In this document: piece after piece, positions 45,430 to 57,759 of the stretch | How the letters are laid out: every line of letters starts with the position of its first letter | How positions within the stretch are numbered: position 1 is the first letter of the stretch | Source of the DNA: Solen grandis | Taxonomy: Eukaryota > Mollusca > Bivalvia > Adapedonta > Solenidae | Assembly (NCBI GenBank): GCA_021229015.1 | Contig: CM037789.1 | Span: 34,813,477-34,877,476, forward strand | DNA: 64,000 nt | Direction: 5' to 3' | Notes under the pieces: model-generated | What the model was told of the DNA's origin: nothing | Seen by the model: only the letters and a program-made list of their open reading frames with translations | Databases searched by the model: none | Translations under genes and position numbers: made by a program

Positions 45430-45945
45430 TGAAATAAAATAACGTCTCAATGTTGTTCTGTGTTGATTTCTCTCTTATAAATGATAAAAGTGTGATTTTA
45501 ATGTTTCAATCGAGCTTGACAACTGCCGGGACTGGTTATTTCCGGTTTCAATATTGCAGTGAAGAAAAGGTTCAGTTCTCAATGGTCAATGCATTTAAAC
45601 TGATTTTAGTAATTTCAGCAGAAACTTCAAAAACTTCCAAAAAGAAATAAAATATACAGATAAATCATAATGATTGATATCCAGTGCAATGGTAAAATAT
45701 TTCCTTTAAAAAAGTTCTAAATCCCTTTTTCCCCCAGGAAAAAAAAAGAGTTTTGTTTATGCTCTGATTGACCAATGAAAACTTACCATTTTATTCCATT
45801 GAATGAAACCGGATATAGCCAGTCCCGGCAATTGCCAAAGTCGACTAGAACTATAAAACCACGATATCATCATTTTAAGAGAACATCTGTCACAAAAACG
45901 TATAGGATCTTTATTTCTTTCATTTTAAACACAACCTTGTCCATT
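45430..45945. mobile_element. Inverted-repeat element, ~0.5 kb
   Basis: The left arm (~45465-45560: 'tctcttataaatgat...gagcttgacaactgccgggactggttatttccggtttca') pairs with the reverse complement of the right arm (~45800-45890: 'tgaaaccggatatagccagtcccggcaattgccaaagtcgac...atcattttaagaga') over ~90 bases with mismatches and a few indels. The centre is AT-rich and non-coding. Confidence 0.75.
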
Positions 45946-46802
45946 TACAAAACTGTTTCGTAAAAACTTGATTTGTCGGTCTCAAAACCTCCTTTTTAAT
46001 ATTACCCTTATACAATAGCATTCGACCAATTCAGCTTCGAGCCCCTGTGTATTGGGATGCACTCAAAGGGCATTAGGGACGATAAAGCTGAACCAGTTTT
46101 AGATAGGAATTTGTACCTCTGTCTATTGTGGTTATTGACATTGTACCGGAAGGACAACAGTATGTTAGGTAGACCTGATTAGGGGTGTCGCTTGTATTTG
46201 CAATATCTTTAGACCGGAAAAAACCTTTCTGATATGTTAGTGTCGCTTTGACAGAAAATTTTCCGGTTGTGTTTTCCTCCGGGTAAAGTGTCTGAAATTT
46301 GTGAAATGAATTTAAATTGAAAAAAGAAATGAAGATGTGGTAAAGTGTATTTTGATTTCATTCGGTCGCCTATTCTCTGGGGTTAAACAGTCTAGGGTTG
46401 TCAGAAATTTGTGAGGAATATTTTGACAAATCTGTTTTTCACGTGAGAATACCGTGGTACATTGAAACACTAGCAAGTACGTGATTTTTCACAATTATGG
46501 ACTGTCAAAAGAAGCACCAGTTCCAGAAAATTGTAAATTATGATTGATTCATATTCAAAAAAGAAAAAAAAAGAAAAGACCATTTCACTCCGAAATGAGA
46601 TTTTAACCTATGTAAATCAACAAGTACTTCCCGAACACCTAATCTACATGTTGGTGTATAAATCAACACATTGTTTAATAGGAAATGAACACTTGAGAAT
46701 TTTTCCCCAGTCACTGATTGGTCCATTTAAATCAACGTTTATACCGGGAATTGCCGATCCTCCGGTGAATTTATTACTTCACATCTATGGTTAATATACA
46801 AT
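45946..46802. other. No gene confirmed
   Basis: The 84-codon frame 46540-46794 (MIDSYSKKKKKEK...) has no recognised domain. The rest is featureless. Confidence 0.4.
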
Positions 46803-46923
46803 GTCGGAAGTAGGTAATACCTATTTATAGCCTTCGTTCAGACAACTTTACATGTTAACGTCTGTTCACTTTACATGATACAACAGTAGCCAGGGCTATA
46901 AATAGCATTGTCCTACTTCCGAC
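46803..46923. mobile_element. Hairpin element, 121 bp
   Basis: The left arm GTCGGAAGTAGG...CTATTTATAGCC and the reverse complement of the right arm (GTCGGAAGTAGG...CTATTTATAGCC again) match at about 26 of 30 positions, with a ~60-base centre. No target duplication is evident. Confidence 0.8.
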
Positions 46924-48901
46924 GCAGTGAAATTTGCTGCGAATCAATCACTGTCACACTGAGATACCATGGGCATGATATGTATCTCTTGCCAAACGAT
47001 AAAAATTGATAGTATTTTATGGCGATATAGCTGAAATAGAGCTATTTTCAGTACACTGTGGCAAAGATCTGTTCGAGATCTTTTGCTTTGGAGACTTACC
47101 TACAAAGAAAGTGAAAAATTGTCATGGTAAACCTATTATTAATGTGACAAAACATAAAAGTTAAATCATCAGTACTCGTGACATATCAAGGGTAAGCAAA
47201 GTATGTGTCCAACAAACAAAACAACTGTAGCATAACGTATGAAAGCATGACATTAGATTTGTATATATTCCTGCATAAACCTGGCCTATATTTCTAAGTC
47301 AATGAATGTTTGCATCTGCACTGAAGTCTTTTTTAAGCATTTGCAGGAGCATGATTATTATTAATTCATAATTTGAGAAGTAAGGTTAGCAAAGTTTCAA
47401 TAAAAAAATCTTTAGTATAGCCTATTCATATGTTTCATATGAAACTGAGGTAAACATGATTGAGATAGGATAGGTCTAAGAAATCTAATAATTACTGGTG
47501 AATCCGACAGTATTTTTATGAAAGTTTGTATGATAGCAACGCCAAACTGTGTTGGCGGAGCTTAACTAAGGTCTGCAGTGGATAGCGCATTGTAGGTCAG
47601 ATAATAAAATAAGAATTACGATCTTGCTTGTACAGTAACTGCAAATATCATCCCTTGACAGTACCACTGTGTATAAATGTGCGATCACATAAATAAGATG
47701 GAAAATTGCAACGACTGATCAGGAACCATTTGGGGCATCAATGATATAGGGTCAGTTATGGGGAAACAAAGCTGCCAGTTTGTGTGTTTTGCAAGCAATT
47801 TTTCTAGATGTATATAAGGTGTCCGGATAACTAAGATCAAAGCTAAATCATTAGACAGTATAAACTCTTTAACACATTTATATAGAAGATATTTGCAAAC
47901 GGTTTAAGTATTGTCTTCAATCAACCATAGCCATTTGGATCATTACGCTATCATCTAACCTCCAATGTTTTTCTCTGGATAACTCCTTTGGACCAAGACA
48001 GTCTTATCGCAATGAGTTTTTTTTTATTTTTCATTTAAAACCTTTTGTGAGAAAACATTTCAAAAGTCAAGTTTTCAAGCTTGTTACATTAAACATCAGC
48101 CCTTTGCAATGAAAAGTCTGATATTAAACAGGAATCCACAGTCGCTTGCAAAATTGATAACAGCCGAACTCGGCAAGAAATTCTCTTGTCTACCATAAAA
48201 CTTTTCCTCGGTAATATCATTCCCGAACTGCTTGAATCTGGAAATCCTAAGGGGGGTAATAAATTCAATTTTCGCAAATCTGTGAATTCACTTTGGGAAA
48301 GTTTATTAGCCATGTAAATGAAATCCAGGATTGCTAAGGGCAATCACTAGTAAAGGGGTCTACGGTGTTCTTGTAGGAACACGTGGAGGTTCTAAAATTT
48401 ATATAGTATGATTTACCGATACGGAGACTGTAATAATGCCTGTTTCATTTCACTCGGTATTAAGGAACTAATACGTCATATTCCGTAACAAGACTATATT
48501 CCTATTTTTTTTTTTTATTTTGTTGTTGTTTCGCTGAGAAAATCCTTTTACCAAAACGATAATCTTTGAGAGAAAATGGATTTTATGATATTGAAACGAA
48601 ATTGAATTGAATTTTATTGTTACATTTACCCATTTTAAGTTATATATATGTATAGTTCGTATGGTTTGACATAAATGATTATTCTATGTGTTTAATGCAT
48701 GATCCACACTTTTAAATTATCACAGTAAACAGTTATCGTTTTCTTTTGGAACTTATCGCAAGCAACGCGATAAATCAAAAAAAAAAAAAAAAAAAAAATC
48801 AAATTATAAACATTTAAATTTCGTCACGTACGCCATACACATTTGACTTTGACATCGAATTATGGACCCGCCTTCCGTTTGATTGACAGTTTCACGTGAT
48901 T
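46924..48901. other. No gene seen in 2 kb
   Basis: AT-rich, ending in an A20 run (48778-48799) just before segmental repeat S1. Text at 47296-47375 ('aagtcaatgaatgtttgcatctgcactgaagt...gagcatgattatt') echoes 29838-29900. Confidence 0.5.
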
Positions 48902-49500
48902 TTTCGGCCGTTAGGCCGTTTATTTTTCACCCTGACTTCCTGTGAAACACACAGCAATGAAGAGGAATAAATTCAGGCTTTCCATTGGTTACTATATACT
49001 TTGCTTAAATTTCCATTGGTCATTGTAAAATTAGTCAAAAGAAAAGACAGGAGTTGCGGAAACGAGTTCTTAAGATCTCTGTTTGTTTTTAAAAGTTGAA
49101 GTTCTCTTCCGCTGCGAACAATTTGTCCCGAATAGTAAGACACTGCACCTTTTTAAGGTAAACTGAAAGAGTAGAACGCTAAAAAAAAAAGGAAACACAC
49201 AGATTTCGGAATTGATTGTTCGACCCTGACAGATCCTATATTCAACAAAAACGTAACATCCGGTTTCGTTTTGTAGCCCGCGAAACAAAGTCTAATGCGC
49301 AGATGTTTTAAGGCTGTAAGTGTCTACCAAGATTGTACAAATTATTTGGATCCGTGGTATTTCAAAGAGCTGCACTGGCACAGGATTTACACAACAATTA
49401 AACCAACAACAAAATCTATTACATGTTAAACCATTCAGACACTAATCATCAAGCTGGTTACCACGACAGAGTATCTTTTATAAACTTGTTAAGCTATTTC
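48902..49500 (+). repeat. Segmental repeat S1, copy 2 (compact form)
   Basis: 48902-49313 matches 42945-43356 and 49316-49500 matches 44023-44205, joined directly by TTTTAAGG-CTGTAAG. Single-base indels in homopolymers (for example A8 versus A10 near 49180) separate the copies, so open frames differ between them and neither is likely coding. Confidence 0.9.
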
Positions 49501-50779
49501 TTGTTTAAAATACGGTCCAGAGTCAGTGTCGTTAGGTAGATTTATATTTTGAGCTAGCAAACATTTACATAAAGCAGTCGCCAATGCAATAATCCAACTT
49601 GGTCACGTAGGCAGTACCACATATCCAGACCTTGCGGTTCATATCATGTAATATACTTTTCAAATTTTAAGCGAAAAACAAGACTTTCATAATGACGATT
49701 AAGTAGGACAAACTGTAAATTTTAGATAAACACGGTCGTTGGCCTACAAAGATTAGAAACAGCCAAAGCGATTTTAGGCTGCACGTATATTCGCGTAATG
49801 CATCTACCACATGTATACATATCAAATTAGCTTTAATTTGTGGATTAGCATTTTTGATGAAGTAGCTTAATTGGTGGATTGCGTTTGTGATAAATTGACC
49901 TCCAGCTGTTAACAGGTCGCGAAAGAATCCGGTTGCAAAAAGAAAACCGGATAAAGCCACCGACCTACCGTGAGCCAGCCCTGTTGTTATTCACGTGGAC
50001 TTTTATCAATATTGAAGTGCGCAGGAATACAAAATTAATATGAACGTCTGTAGATAGCCAATTTGATAAAGTTTGATAAAACACGTCTGTATTGTTATGC
50101 ACGCATTTTAATCAAAATATTTTAAACGGGGCCAGATCCTGACTTTTGATGTGAAACTTGAAACGTGCCAGAAGTTTAGTCTGGTTCTGAGAATGACCCA
50201 TCAAATAACCCAAGTAATCCTTTCTATGTGTGATGTTTAAGATATATTCTCGTATAATCAATGTTATGCCTACCAGATGGGATGTAGATTTCAATATTAT
50301 TGGCGAGTCTCACGCAAGTTCTCGCAAGGGACACTCGACCGACCGTGTTTTCTCTCTACAATGTTTGGTATACAAGCATATCTCAATATCAGACAGGATT
50401 TTTTGAGGGGTTGTCGATTGAAAGAAATGCATTTGATTCTCTGGTGCTCTTTAAATATTTATTCGTTTAATGAAAGAGGCCGCAATTCAATGTCGTAAAC
50501 GGTAATGTATCGTATAAGATACGAGAATCAAAAATCATACGTGAAATAAGATACCGGTATTCAAAATAATTGCATAACTGCGTTCGACATGTAGAGGATT
50601 CATAAATATTGATTAATCTTACGTTTACATGTTAGTTTTCAGATATCATTAAAGTATATAAACAAATAATTGGACGAGATGGGTTAGAGTAACAGAGACA
50701 TATGTCGACTATAAAATTTCATAATACATTTTCTGTTAGAAAACAGTGTATAGATTCATCATTATTTCATGGTGTGATT
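49501..50779. other. No gene seen
   Basis: Minus-strand frame 49667-49960 (97 codons) begins MALSGFLFATGFFRDLLTAGGQ and shows no family I recognise. 'ccaccgacctaccgtgagccagcc' (~49958-49982) matches the body of SINE family B, so a short SINE fragment is present there. Confidence 0.5.
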
Positions 50780-51375
50780 TATATGTTCACTTTTGCTGAC
50801 TATATGAATTTTAGTTTTCGTTGTATTCACTGTTAGTTTCCATTTTTTTCCAAATGTTTTTTGTAGGTCATCGGCGGATTCAGAGTATGCTTATACAGAC
50901 AATTTAAAAAAAAGTCTGTAAGTTTTTGTTGTTGTTGTATTGGGGTTTACCGTCGCTGCGATAGTATTTCAATCATATAGCGACGTCCAGCTAATTACAA
51001 GTGGAGGAAGACCCCGAGTACACAGTGGTACCCGGGTAGAACCACCGACCTACCGTAAGCCACCTGGAAGGCTTCCTCACATGAAAAATCCGAAGTCCCT
51101 ACCGGGATTCGAACCCACGCGGTGTGAGGCTGAGAGATTTGTAGTCCACGACTGTAAACGCTCGGCCACGGCGACCCCCTGTAAGTTTTGAATCGTTTTC
51201 ATATTTTGAAACTCCCAAATCATTTACATACATAGAATTAAGAACATGATCGTGTAAATCATTCATATACAGGGAAAATAACATAGGAGATAGGCTTTCT
51301 CCTTGCCTAACACCAATAGCACATGGAAAAAGGTGGGCCATAATGACCCTAAATCGTTCACCTAAATCCAACTGC
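50780..51375 (-). pseudogene. LINE reverse transcriptase fragment split by a SINE
   Basis: On the minus strand 51375-51190 reads HLFPCAIGVRQGESLSPMLFSLYMNDLHDHV, the RT segment containing the RQG motif and the following helix. After the SINE (51178-50927) the same strand continues SESADDLQKTFGKKWKLTVNTTKTKI (about 50895-50815), the segment after the catalytic YADD box. The YADD itself and some residues around the insertion are lost or worn. It is the same broad LINE type as 3697-5090, whose retained part starts where this one ends. Confidence 0.88.
50916..51189 (-). mobile_element. SINE family B with 11-bp target-site duplication, copy 3
   Basis: CTGTAAGTTTT flanks the element at 50916-50926 and 51179-51189. 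The minus strand reads head GTGGCCGAGCGTTTACAG (A box) and GTGGGTTCGAATCCCG (B box), then the body, ending in a CAACAACAACAA tail at the low-coordinate side. It inserted into the RT sequence of the LINE fragment. Confidence 0.96.
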
Positions 51376-52104
51376 TACATGTACAGTAAAAATGCTTTAG
51401 TAAGGTTAAGATTGCACATAATATATAACAGTATAGAGGCAAAGGGGGGTGACTCTGATAATGATTATTCATGATAATCAAAATCATGAGTTTCATCAAA
51501 ATCTGCTCAGCGATTTAGGAGATGGCATTTAAAGGGTTTTCTATTTTTAGCTCTGGCGGTCAATTTGTTCAACGGACCGGATCCATTCGAGCTATTCTTG
51601 TGCTGTATCACCAAATGATCATTCATATACAATTTCATTATAATCTGCTCAGCGGTGTAGGATGATATGTAGCTTAAATATTTTTTTCTATTTCTAGCTC
51701 TTGCAGCCATAATCTTTGATGTATATTCACAGCAAATGCACCAGGCAAAATGAATTTGACGATGCCAAAAACACAACAAACAATCCATAATCTTATGTCT
51801 AAAACGTTCAGTTATTCTGGCATGCCTGTGAAATTAGGAAAACCCATAACATTTTATTCAGGAGCTGTGGTCCGTTGAGATGATAACAAACATATAAAGA
51901 TGCCATTCGTTTCACCAGAGTAATAGATTACCCTTATATGATAATTACAGAGTGTTTTAATATGTCTGTGGTTTGCATTATTGCGGTCACTATATCAATT
52001 CACCTGGTGGACTGGACCAAATCTTGCAATAGTTTTAGATATAGCTCAGTTCAAAAATGCATATGTTATCAAGGAAAATGTTTTGCATTTCGGTCTAGAC
52101 ATCA
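51376..52104 (+). repeat. Dispersed repeat R4 with two ~143-bp units
   Basis: 'tttcatcaaaatctgctcagcg' (~51492) and 'tttcattataatctgctcagcg' (~51635) head two units that continue 'tttaggag/gtaggatgatat', 'ttctatttttagctctggcgg/ttctatttctagctcttgcag'. 'caacggaccggatcc' lies between. Minus frame 51507-51788 is an artefact of the repeat. Confidence 0.7.
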
Positions 52105-52195
52105 TTAATGTTTTTAGCTCGTCTGTTTTTTCCAAGGAAGAGAGTCGAGGTATTGTCATCACTCTGGTGTCGTCGTCGTAAAAAAACTTAAACCT
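52105..52195 (+). repeat. Dispersed repeat R3-type end
   Basis: 'tttttagctcgtctgttttttccaaggaagagagtcgaggtattgtcatcactctggtgtcgtcgtcg' is the same end as seen in 54621-54700 ('ttttagatcgtctgtttttaaaggtaagaaaagtcgagatattgtcatcacaccgttgtcgttggtgtcg'). Confidence 0.75.
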
Positions 52196-54420
52196 TGGAA
52201 TTAAAAAAAAGGGGTTAAAATACATTCAATCTGATTTAATAAGTACATTTACTTGTATAAATGTATTTTCTTGCTGAATTCATACGAGCTGCAATGGGTC
52301 CGGTTGAGTTGAAATATCTCAATAATTTAATAATAATATACTATATAATTAACTATATTCGGCTCTAGTTTCGCAGAAACAATATATCATTAGAGTTATG
52401 GCATATTCTGTAAGCACACAGAGGGCATGCATATGATGCATTTTGCATATAAGCGTGTCTTTACTCAATAATGTGGAAAATTGGTAATTTCTGCGATCGA
52501 ATGTTTTGACCTTCTCGTCCTTTCTATATATATAGCTACCATTAAGAAATGCATTACCATTCTTCTTCTGTGTATTTTGGTCTCAAATTTTATATTTAAG
52601 ACAAAATAGAGATGGTAAAAATAACCATATTTTTGTCCCCTTCGAAGCTGAGTTTCGATATACAGTTGTGCAATTTAAGAGTCTTGATCTATACAAACCT
52701 GATTAGTATGCAGCGATCTTTGGTAAATAGACGTACTTGTATTTCGTTCCTCCTCGCACGATTTGGACTCGGGTTTTGCAATATTTTCTTTGATATATAA
52801 TGGTCATATTCGATATAAATATGAATATATCATCATCGACAGTTGATTGTACTATCTCTTATTGACGTAAATATTGTATACAACTATTTTGTATGTCTTC
52901 ATACAAATACATATATTATAATTGTCTGCGCTCGGAATCCTTTTTGTTTTGTCATATAGTTTCTAACATTCAGTTTTAACTTAGATATAAGAATTTAGTG
53001 GTACAGTCGGCATTTCGCGTGAAAATTCTGTGCAAGCAATTAGTCAGTTAACACAATTAAGGAGACAACTGTTGCCCTAGCAACATTCTCCGCAGTAACA
53101 GCTCAGATTATGTTCGGACATCTACCTCGGCCTGCAGGTGTTTACCACTCCCGTGTTGTCAAACAACGTTTATTTTGGTGCTCCTAAATCAAGAATACAA
53201 TCATTTACAGAAATGGCAACACTTCTGTTTCCGTAACAAAGCTTCAAATGCCAGTTTCTGTAACCAAATCATTCATGATCTATATATATAGAGAAATAGC
53301 TGTGAATCGTGTAGCTCGTTCCTCCAGACGCTCTCTATATATGAATCCGTTTTTGTTCTCGTTAAATGTAAAGTGTGGTGCTATTTGGGGGCCTTTATTT
53401 CAGAAGGCTATTTTAATGTGCTATTTCTGACAAGGGCAGGCTTGTACCGGATTGTGCATACACGTATACTATGACGTGAATGTTAGTTTGCCTTGTATAT
53501 TCTCCCAGAGAGAAAAGATAGCCTTTCATGGAAATTTGATTTTACCTTACTGATCTTTACATATTTTACTTTGTTGTCGATGTTTGCGTCCTCAAAGTTT
53601 AGGAAAACCTAAAGAATCACTGTAAAATGTTTAAAAATTGAAATGTGGCCCAGATATTGTTTTAAATATATTGAAATGAATGTTTTCTATTTATGAGACG
53701 GATTCACTAAAGACCGCCCAATATGAAGTCAAGAATTATGCCTTAGACAACACAATGTGTCTTATAAACACGCTGGTCATCTAATGGCATCTTTAAATTT
53801 ATTGTATCATATCTCCCTGTTGACACCAACCAACTCAAAATACGAAACACATTCTTCATATTGTGTGTGTGTGTTTTTTTTTTCTTGAAGTTAAACTCTA
53901 AATTGGAAAAATTAGAAATCAAAAGCAACATAGCCAGTTGATCCGTTAATAAAAAAGCCAAACGGGTAACATAACAGATCGGCTTGTAAAGAAAGTTTGA
54001 AATTCTGTCGGATCGTTAAATGGAATAGTGGACGTATAGATACTGCTTGTACACTTCTTCTTTCAGACCTATCTCAGCCATCAATGTAACTACTGCACTC
54101 TTTGCAAGTTTTCAAAAAACAAAAAATACGTCGCAAATAAAAAAAACAAAACAAAAAAAAACTAAATAAGCAACTTCCTTTGGATGAATTATCTTATCAT
54201 TTATTATAGGCTCCAGAAAATCCAAATTACATTTGAAATTCGGCATATATTAAACATGTATTCAGGGTAAAATCATGCCGTTGTATGCACTGTTACGTTG
54301 AGTAAATTTTGCAGTTTTGTTCGTAATCCAAAATCTGATATAATGTGATATTGCAAAACTTAATGCCGATGCTAAAAAGGCGTAATACAGGTTTTACTTT
54401 GCGATCTGCGGTATTTTATT
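52196..54420. other. No gene seen in 2.2 kb
   Basis: AT-rich. Short open frames only (e.g. 52612-52800, 53248-53430, 53743-53961 minus) with no domain signatures; GTGTGTGTGTTTTTTTTTT (~53861) and A-rich CAAAACAAAA (~54140-54162) tracts. Confidence 0.5.
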
Positions 54421-54424
54421 GAGT

Positions 54425-54955
54425 CTAAAGTCCTGCCGTTAGTATTTCAGTAATTTGGAGACTGTCTACTTGAGACAGATATGGTGCTGCTACACTGCTG
54501 TATCACGCTGTAGACATGTGGCGTGAAACCACACAGTTACATAATCCTGACATCGGACCAACCAGTCCTGGAACAACCCTTATATGCTGGGCCAAGCAAG
54601 GCAAATATATCAGTCTTATTTTAGATCGTCTGTTTTTAAAGGTAAGAAAAGTCGAGATATTGTCATCACACCGTTGTCGTTGGTGTCGTTGGCGTCATCG
54701 TCGTGAAAAACTTTAAATAACCTTGGGCATAACTTCTAAACTATTTAACCATCTGTTATCAAACTTCAAACACTTGTTCACGTTCACAAGAGCTTAGTCT
54801 CATCAAGGGCCATAACTCTTGCCCAATTTAACCTAATGTATCCCTTCCCTTAAAAAAACTAACAGAGGAGCGTTGGCATCCGTATGCGGTGCTCTTGTTA
54901 CGACTTTGGTATGTCGCTGTCGAGAAATGAACCCAGATCAGTGCATTACCATTAA
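54425..54955 (-). mobile_element. SINE family A split by repeat R3
   Basis: 54425-54612 follows the 6970-7150 copy ('gtatttcagtaattt.gagac..tctacttgagacagatat.gtgctgc.acactgc.gtatcacgc.gtagacatgtggc', 'ccaaccagtcctggaacaacccttatatgctg', 'aagcaag'), and after ~285 bases 54903-54945 resumes 'gactttggtatgtcgctg.cg', the piece expected next in the SINE, with the B box worn. The interruption 54617-54899 is an inverted R3 copy. Confidence 0.85.
54617..54899 (-). repeat. Dispersed repeat R3, nested copy
   Basis: Begins TTTTAGATCGTCTGTTTTTA and ends 'gtatgcggtgctcttgtta'; inside, 'gttatcaaacttcaaacacttgttcacgttcacaagagcttagtctcatcaagggccataactcttg' is the reverse of the 27.7-kb and 42.8-kb text. It lies wholly within the SINE, so it moved after the SINE inserted. 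Confidence 0.85.
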
Positions 54956-55310
54956 ATAATCGGGACCTTAATAGATTCACGTGAAATGAGCATCATCTAA
55001 CATCTAACTATAAAACAATGATATAAGATATTTCGTCAAACTGTAATGCTGGTTATTATTTGCACCAATCTTGGCTTCAGCAGAAATTTGAAGTCACATC
55101 TCACTACTATGAAGTCCATCTCACAAAGGAAGACCACAGACAGAGGAAGAGGGGGGGGGGGGGGGGGGGGGGCATTATATTTCTCACCCAATTAGACCTA
55201 CCCCTCTCCCACTTGGAGGATTCTTCCTCATATGAAAGAAAACGTAAGTTTCCAAACCGAGATTCGAACCCACGACGGGAGGAGCTGAGTGAAATGTAAT
55301 GCCTTTTTCC
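54956..55310 (-). mobile_element. SINE-like fragment with G22 run
   Basis: A run of 22 G (55151-55172) lies inside sequence with SINE B traits: 'aaaggaagaccacagacagagg' before it, 'ggaggattcttcctcatatgaaag' after it and a minus-strand B box, GTGGGTTCGAATCTCGG, at ~55258-55275. The A box is not clear. Confidence 0.6.
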
Positions 55311-55487
55311 ATAAGAAATGTTTTAGCGTATGTAAACACAATTTCTGGTAATATAAATGTTATATTATGCATCATGTTTCATTGCCAACACATAATAACA
55401 TAGAGTAACATGCGATAGGGTCAGGCCACAAAGTTCAAAACTAAGTTTCGGCTTTCCACTCAAACTAGGGTATAATCAATAAAATTA
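55311..55487. other. No gene seen
   Basis: Short AT-rich spacer between the SINE-like fragment and the MITE copy. Confidence 0.5.
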
Positions 55488-55702
55488 TATTTTTTAGTCA
55501 TTTATTTTCGTGAGGGTCTAATTTTCGTCAATGTCGTGCACGGCTCCTACAACGAATATCAATCCCAACGAAATATATTTAATTGACAGGCCTCACGTTT
55601 TCTAAAACACGAATCCACGAATATATATGTTCCAACGAAATTGACGTTATTGCAGATTTCACGAAATTAAATGTCAATGAAAAGTAACGATTTCACTGCA
55701 TA
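55488..55702 (+). mobile_element. MITE family M1, diverged copy 2
   Basis: Same orientation and order as 7281-7473: 'atttattttcg', 'aatcaatcccaacga', 'aggcctcacgttttct', 'acgaatccacgaat', 'aatgtcaatgaaaagtaacgatttcactgca'. The right terminus is preserved (reverse complement TGCAGTGAAATCGTTACTTTTC); the left terminus is worn. Longer by ~20 bases through local changes. Confidence 0.75.
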
Positions 55703-57759
55703 CCTTTTAGGATAGAGTAGTAAAGAATAGTTTTTAATATCGAAAACTAACTTTACTGATTTATCGGAATTTGGATAACCTCATATCATGAACGTATCTA
55801 GTCAATATTTTTGGCGGACCAGTGTCAAGCTTGGGACATCTTTACCGTCGTTTGATCGAAAATCCATCAACCAAAATCTTATCCAACAAATAAATACTCC
55901 GATATCTTTTACAATTTTCATATTTCATAGAAACCGGAGGACGGATAAGATAAAGAAGTATATAATAGTTTATACGATCAATTCATAACAGAGAGAGAGA
56001 GAGAGAGAGAGAGCAGCAGTAGCATTAATTCAGGAGCTGTAATTCAAGTTCAACACATTAGCATGTGCTTGCAACACTGACGTTAATCTAAATGTCGCAA
56101 TCTATCTCTGATAACGAAGCACTATCGGATTCCACGAAGCGTTAACATGAACGATCACCTGCTGGGCATGTAATTGTCGGGAATGAAAGTATCGCTATGG
56201 CAATGGATACTCTCTTTAGATGACGTCATATTATGTCAGTCACCGCATTGGCGTGTCAAAGAGATAGCAGTTCGGTCTTCAAAGACACATTAAACAAGCT
56301 GTTCAAACACGATTTGTTGAGTGTAATTGCAGTTGGATGTGCGTCCAATACAAAAGCCAAAGAGCATCATTATCAGGGTCAATTGAAAGAATACGCGAGA
56401 ACAGAATTACGTATGAAGCATTCACATTAAAAATACAAGTTATAAAAGAATTCCTGTTTATAAAAATTAAATTTACAAATAAAAATGGATTTTTTAAAGA
56501 TAAACCATATATAAAGACAGGGATGTATTAATTAATTTAAAAAATGTTAATCTGAACACGTTGCAGGACATATATAGTCTTATTTTGATACAGAGGTGAC
56601 CTATAACGAATTTATTTGTATCAGTGTTTAAAAGGGTGTCAAAAAGAAGAGCGTCGATAAAATAATGTTTAAAAAAAAAAGAAAAAAAAATAACAACAAA
56701 CATTCTTATATATATGAATTATACATATGCTGTTTCACGGAAAGGCTTATTTTACTGTTTATTGCCTCAATGCGGAGAAAAATGAAAAAAAAAAGTCAGA
56801 TGGGAGATGAAATTAATGGAATTTTACAGGCTGAGAGTTGATACGCGAAACCTAGATTATTTTATAGTTAAAGACGGTTTAAACTAATTGTTAGTCAAGG
56901 GCGAAACCCCAAGAGTTCAAGTACATGTATATCCCCAAACGACCCTCCACAGTTCCATGCTACAAAATTCGTAATTAGTCTTACTTAATAACACTGTTTG
57001 TGAAGAAACTAAATTAAACATTGCACAAATTAAAACAAAACTCATAAGCTCAACAAAGGGCTGTTTCTATTTCAAGATATTGCAAACGAAGTAAACATTA
57101 AGCATGAACAAAATTATGTTATTGAATAAATCACCCGACATTTTCATTTTTTCTCCTAAAATGGCATTTATTTTAAACAGCAGATTTTGGAAACCAATGC
57201 ACATGAAATATAACAGAACAAATCGATCTTTTTGATGGCAGACTATGCAGACCTCTGTAAGTAATTTTTTGTCCGACGTTATTGAATAAATATTTGAGAA
57301 TGGAGGCTAAAGTGCTGATCAAGCAAAACCAAGCCATATAAAATGCCAGAAATCTAGGCGCCAATCTTTACTGTTATCAGAACGTTTGTGTGATAGCAAA
57401 ATCATAAAACATATTTCTGAAATTATGGAAGTTTCAGAAACTTAAAGCTAATCTCTACAGCAGTTTACATTCTGTTATTTATTTGAAGATAAACTTCAGT
57501 GGTACGATTAAACTTTTGATAATCTAATACAGGTATTACAAGGATTGTTGTAGTGTATTAGCCCATTGGCTTGTTGAACACACCGTTGACGTCATGCCAT
57601 TTATGTCCAGTAGGTGCTTGATTTTTCGAAGAATAGCCACGTGATACATTTTTTGAAAACACAAATTTTCTTTTTTTTAAAACTCGAACAAATTGTCAAT
57701 TTTAAGTATTCACTGGCGGATTAAAAAAAATCAAAAGAATGCTCCATTTCGCAGCTTTA
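55703..57759. other. No gene; (GA)n run
   Basis: AGAGAGAG at 55988-56014 is the only clear repeat. Overlapping frames at 56233-56531 and 56494-56703 (minus) have no recognisable domains. A-rich tract at ~56668-56692. Confidence 0.5.

Noticed and set aside
51099..51371. A complete 90-codon protein on the minus strand
   Set aside because: It is a LINE RT piece joined by chance to SINE sequence; treated as part of the broken LINE instead.
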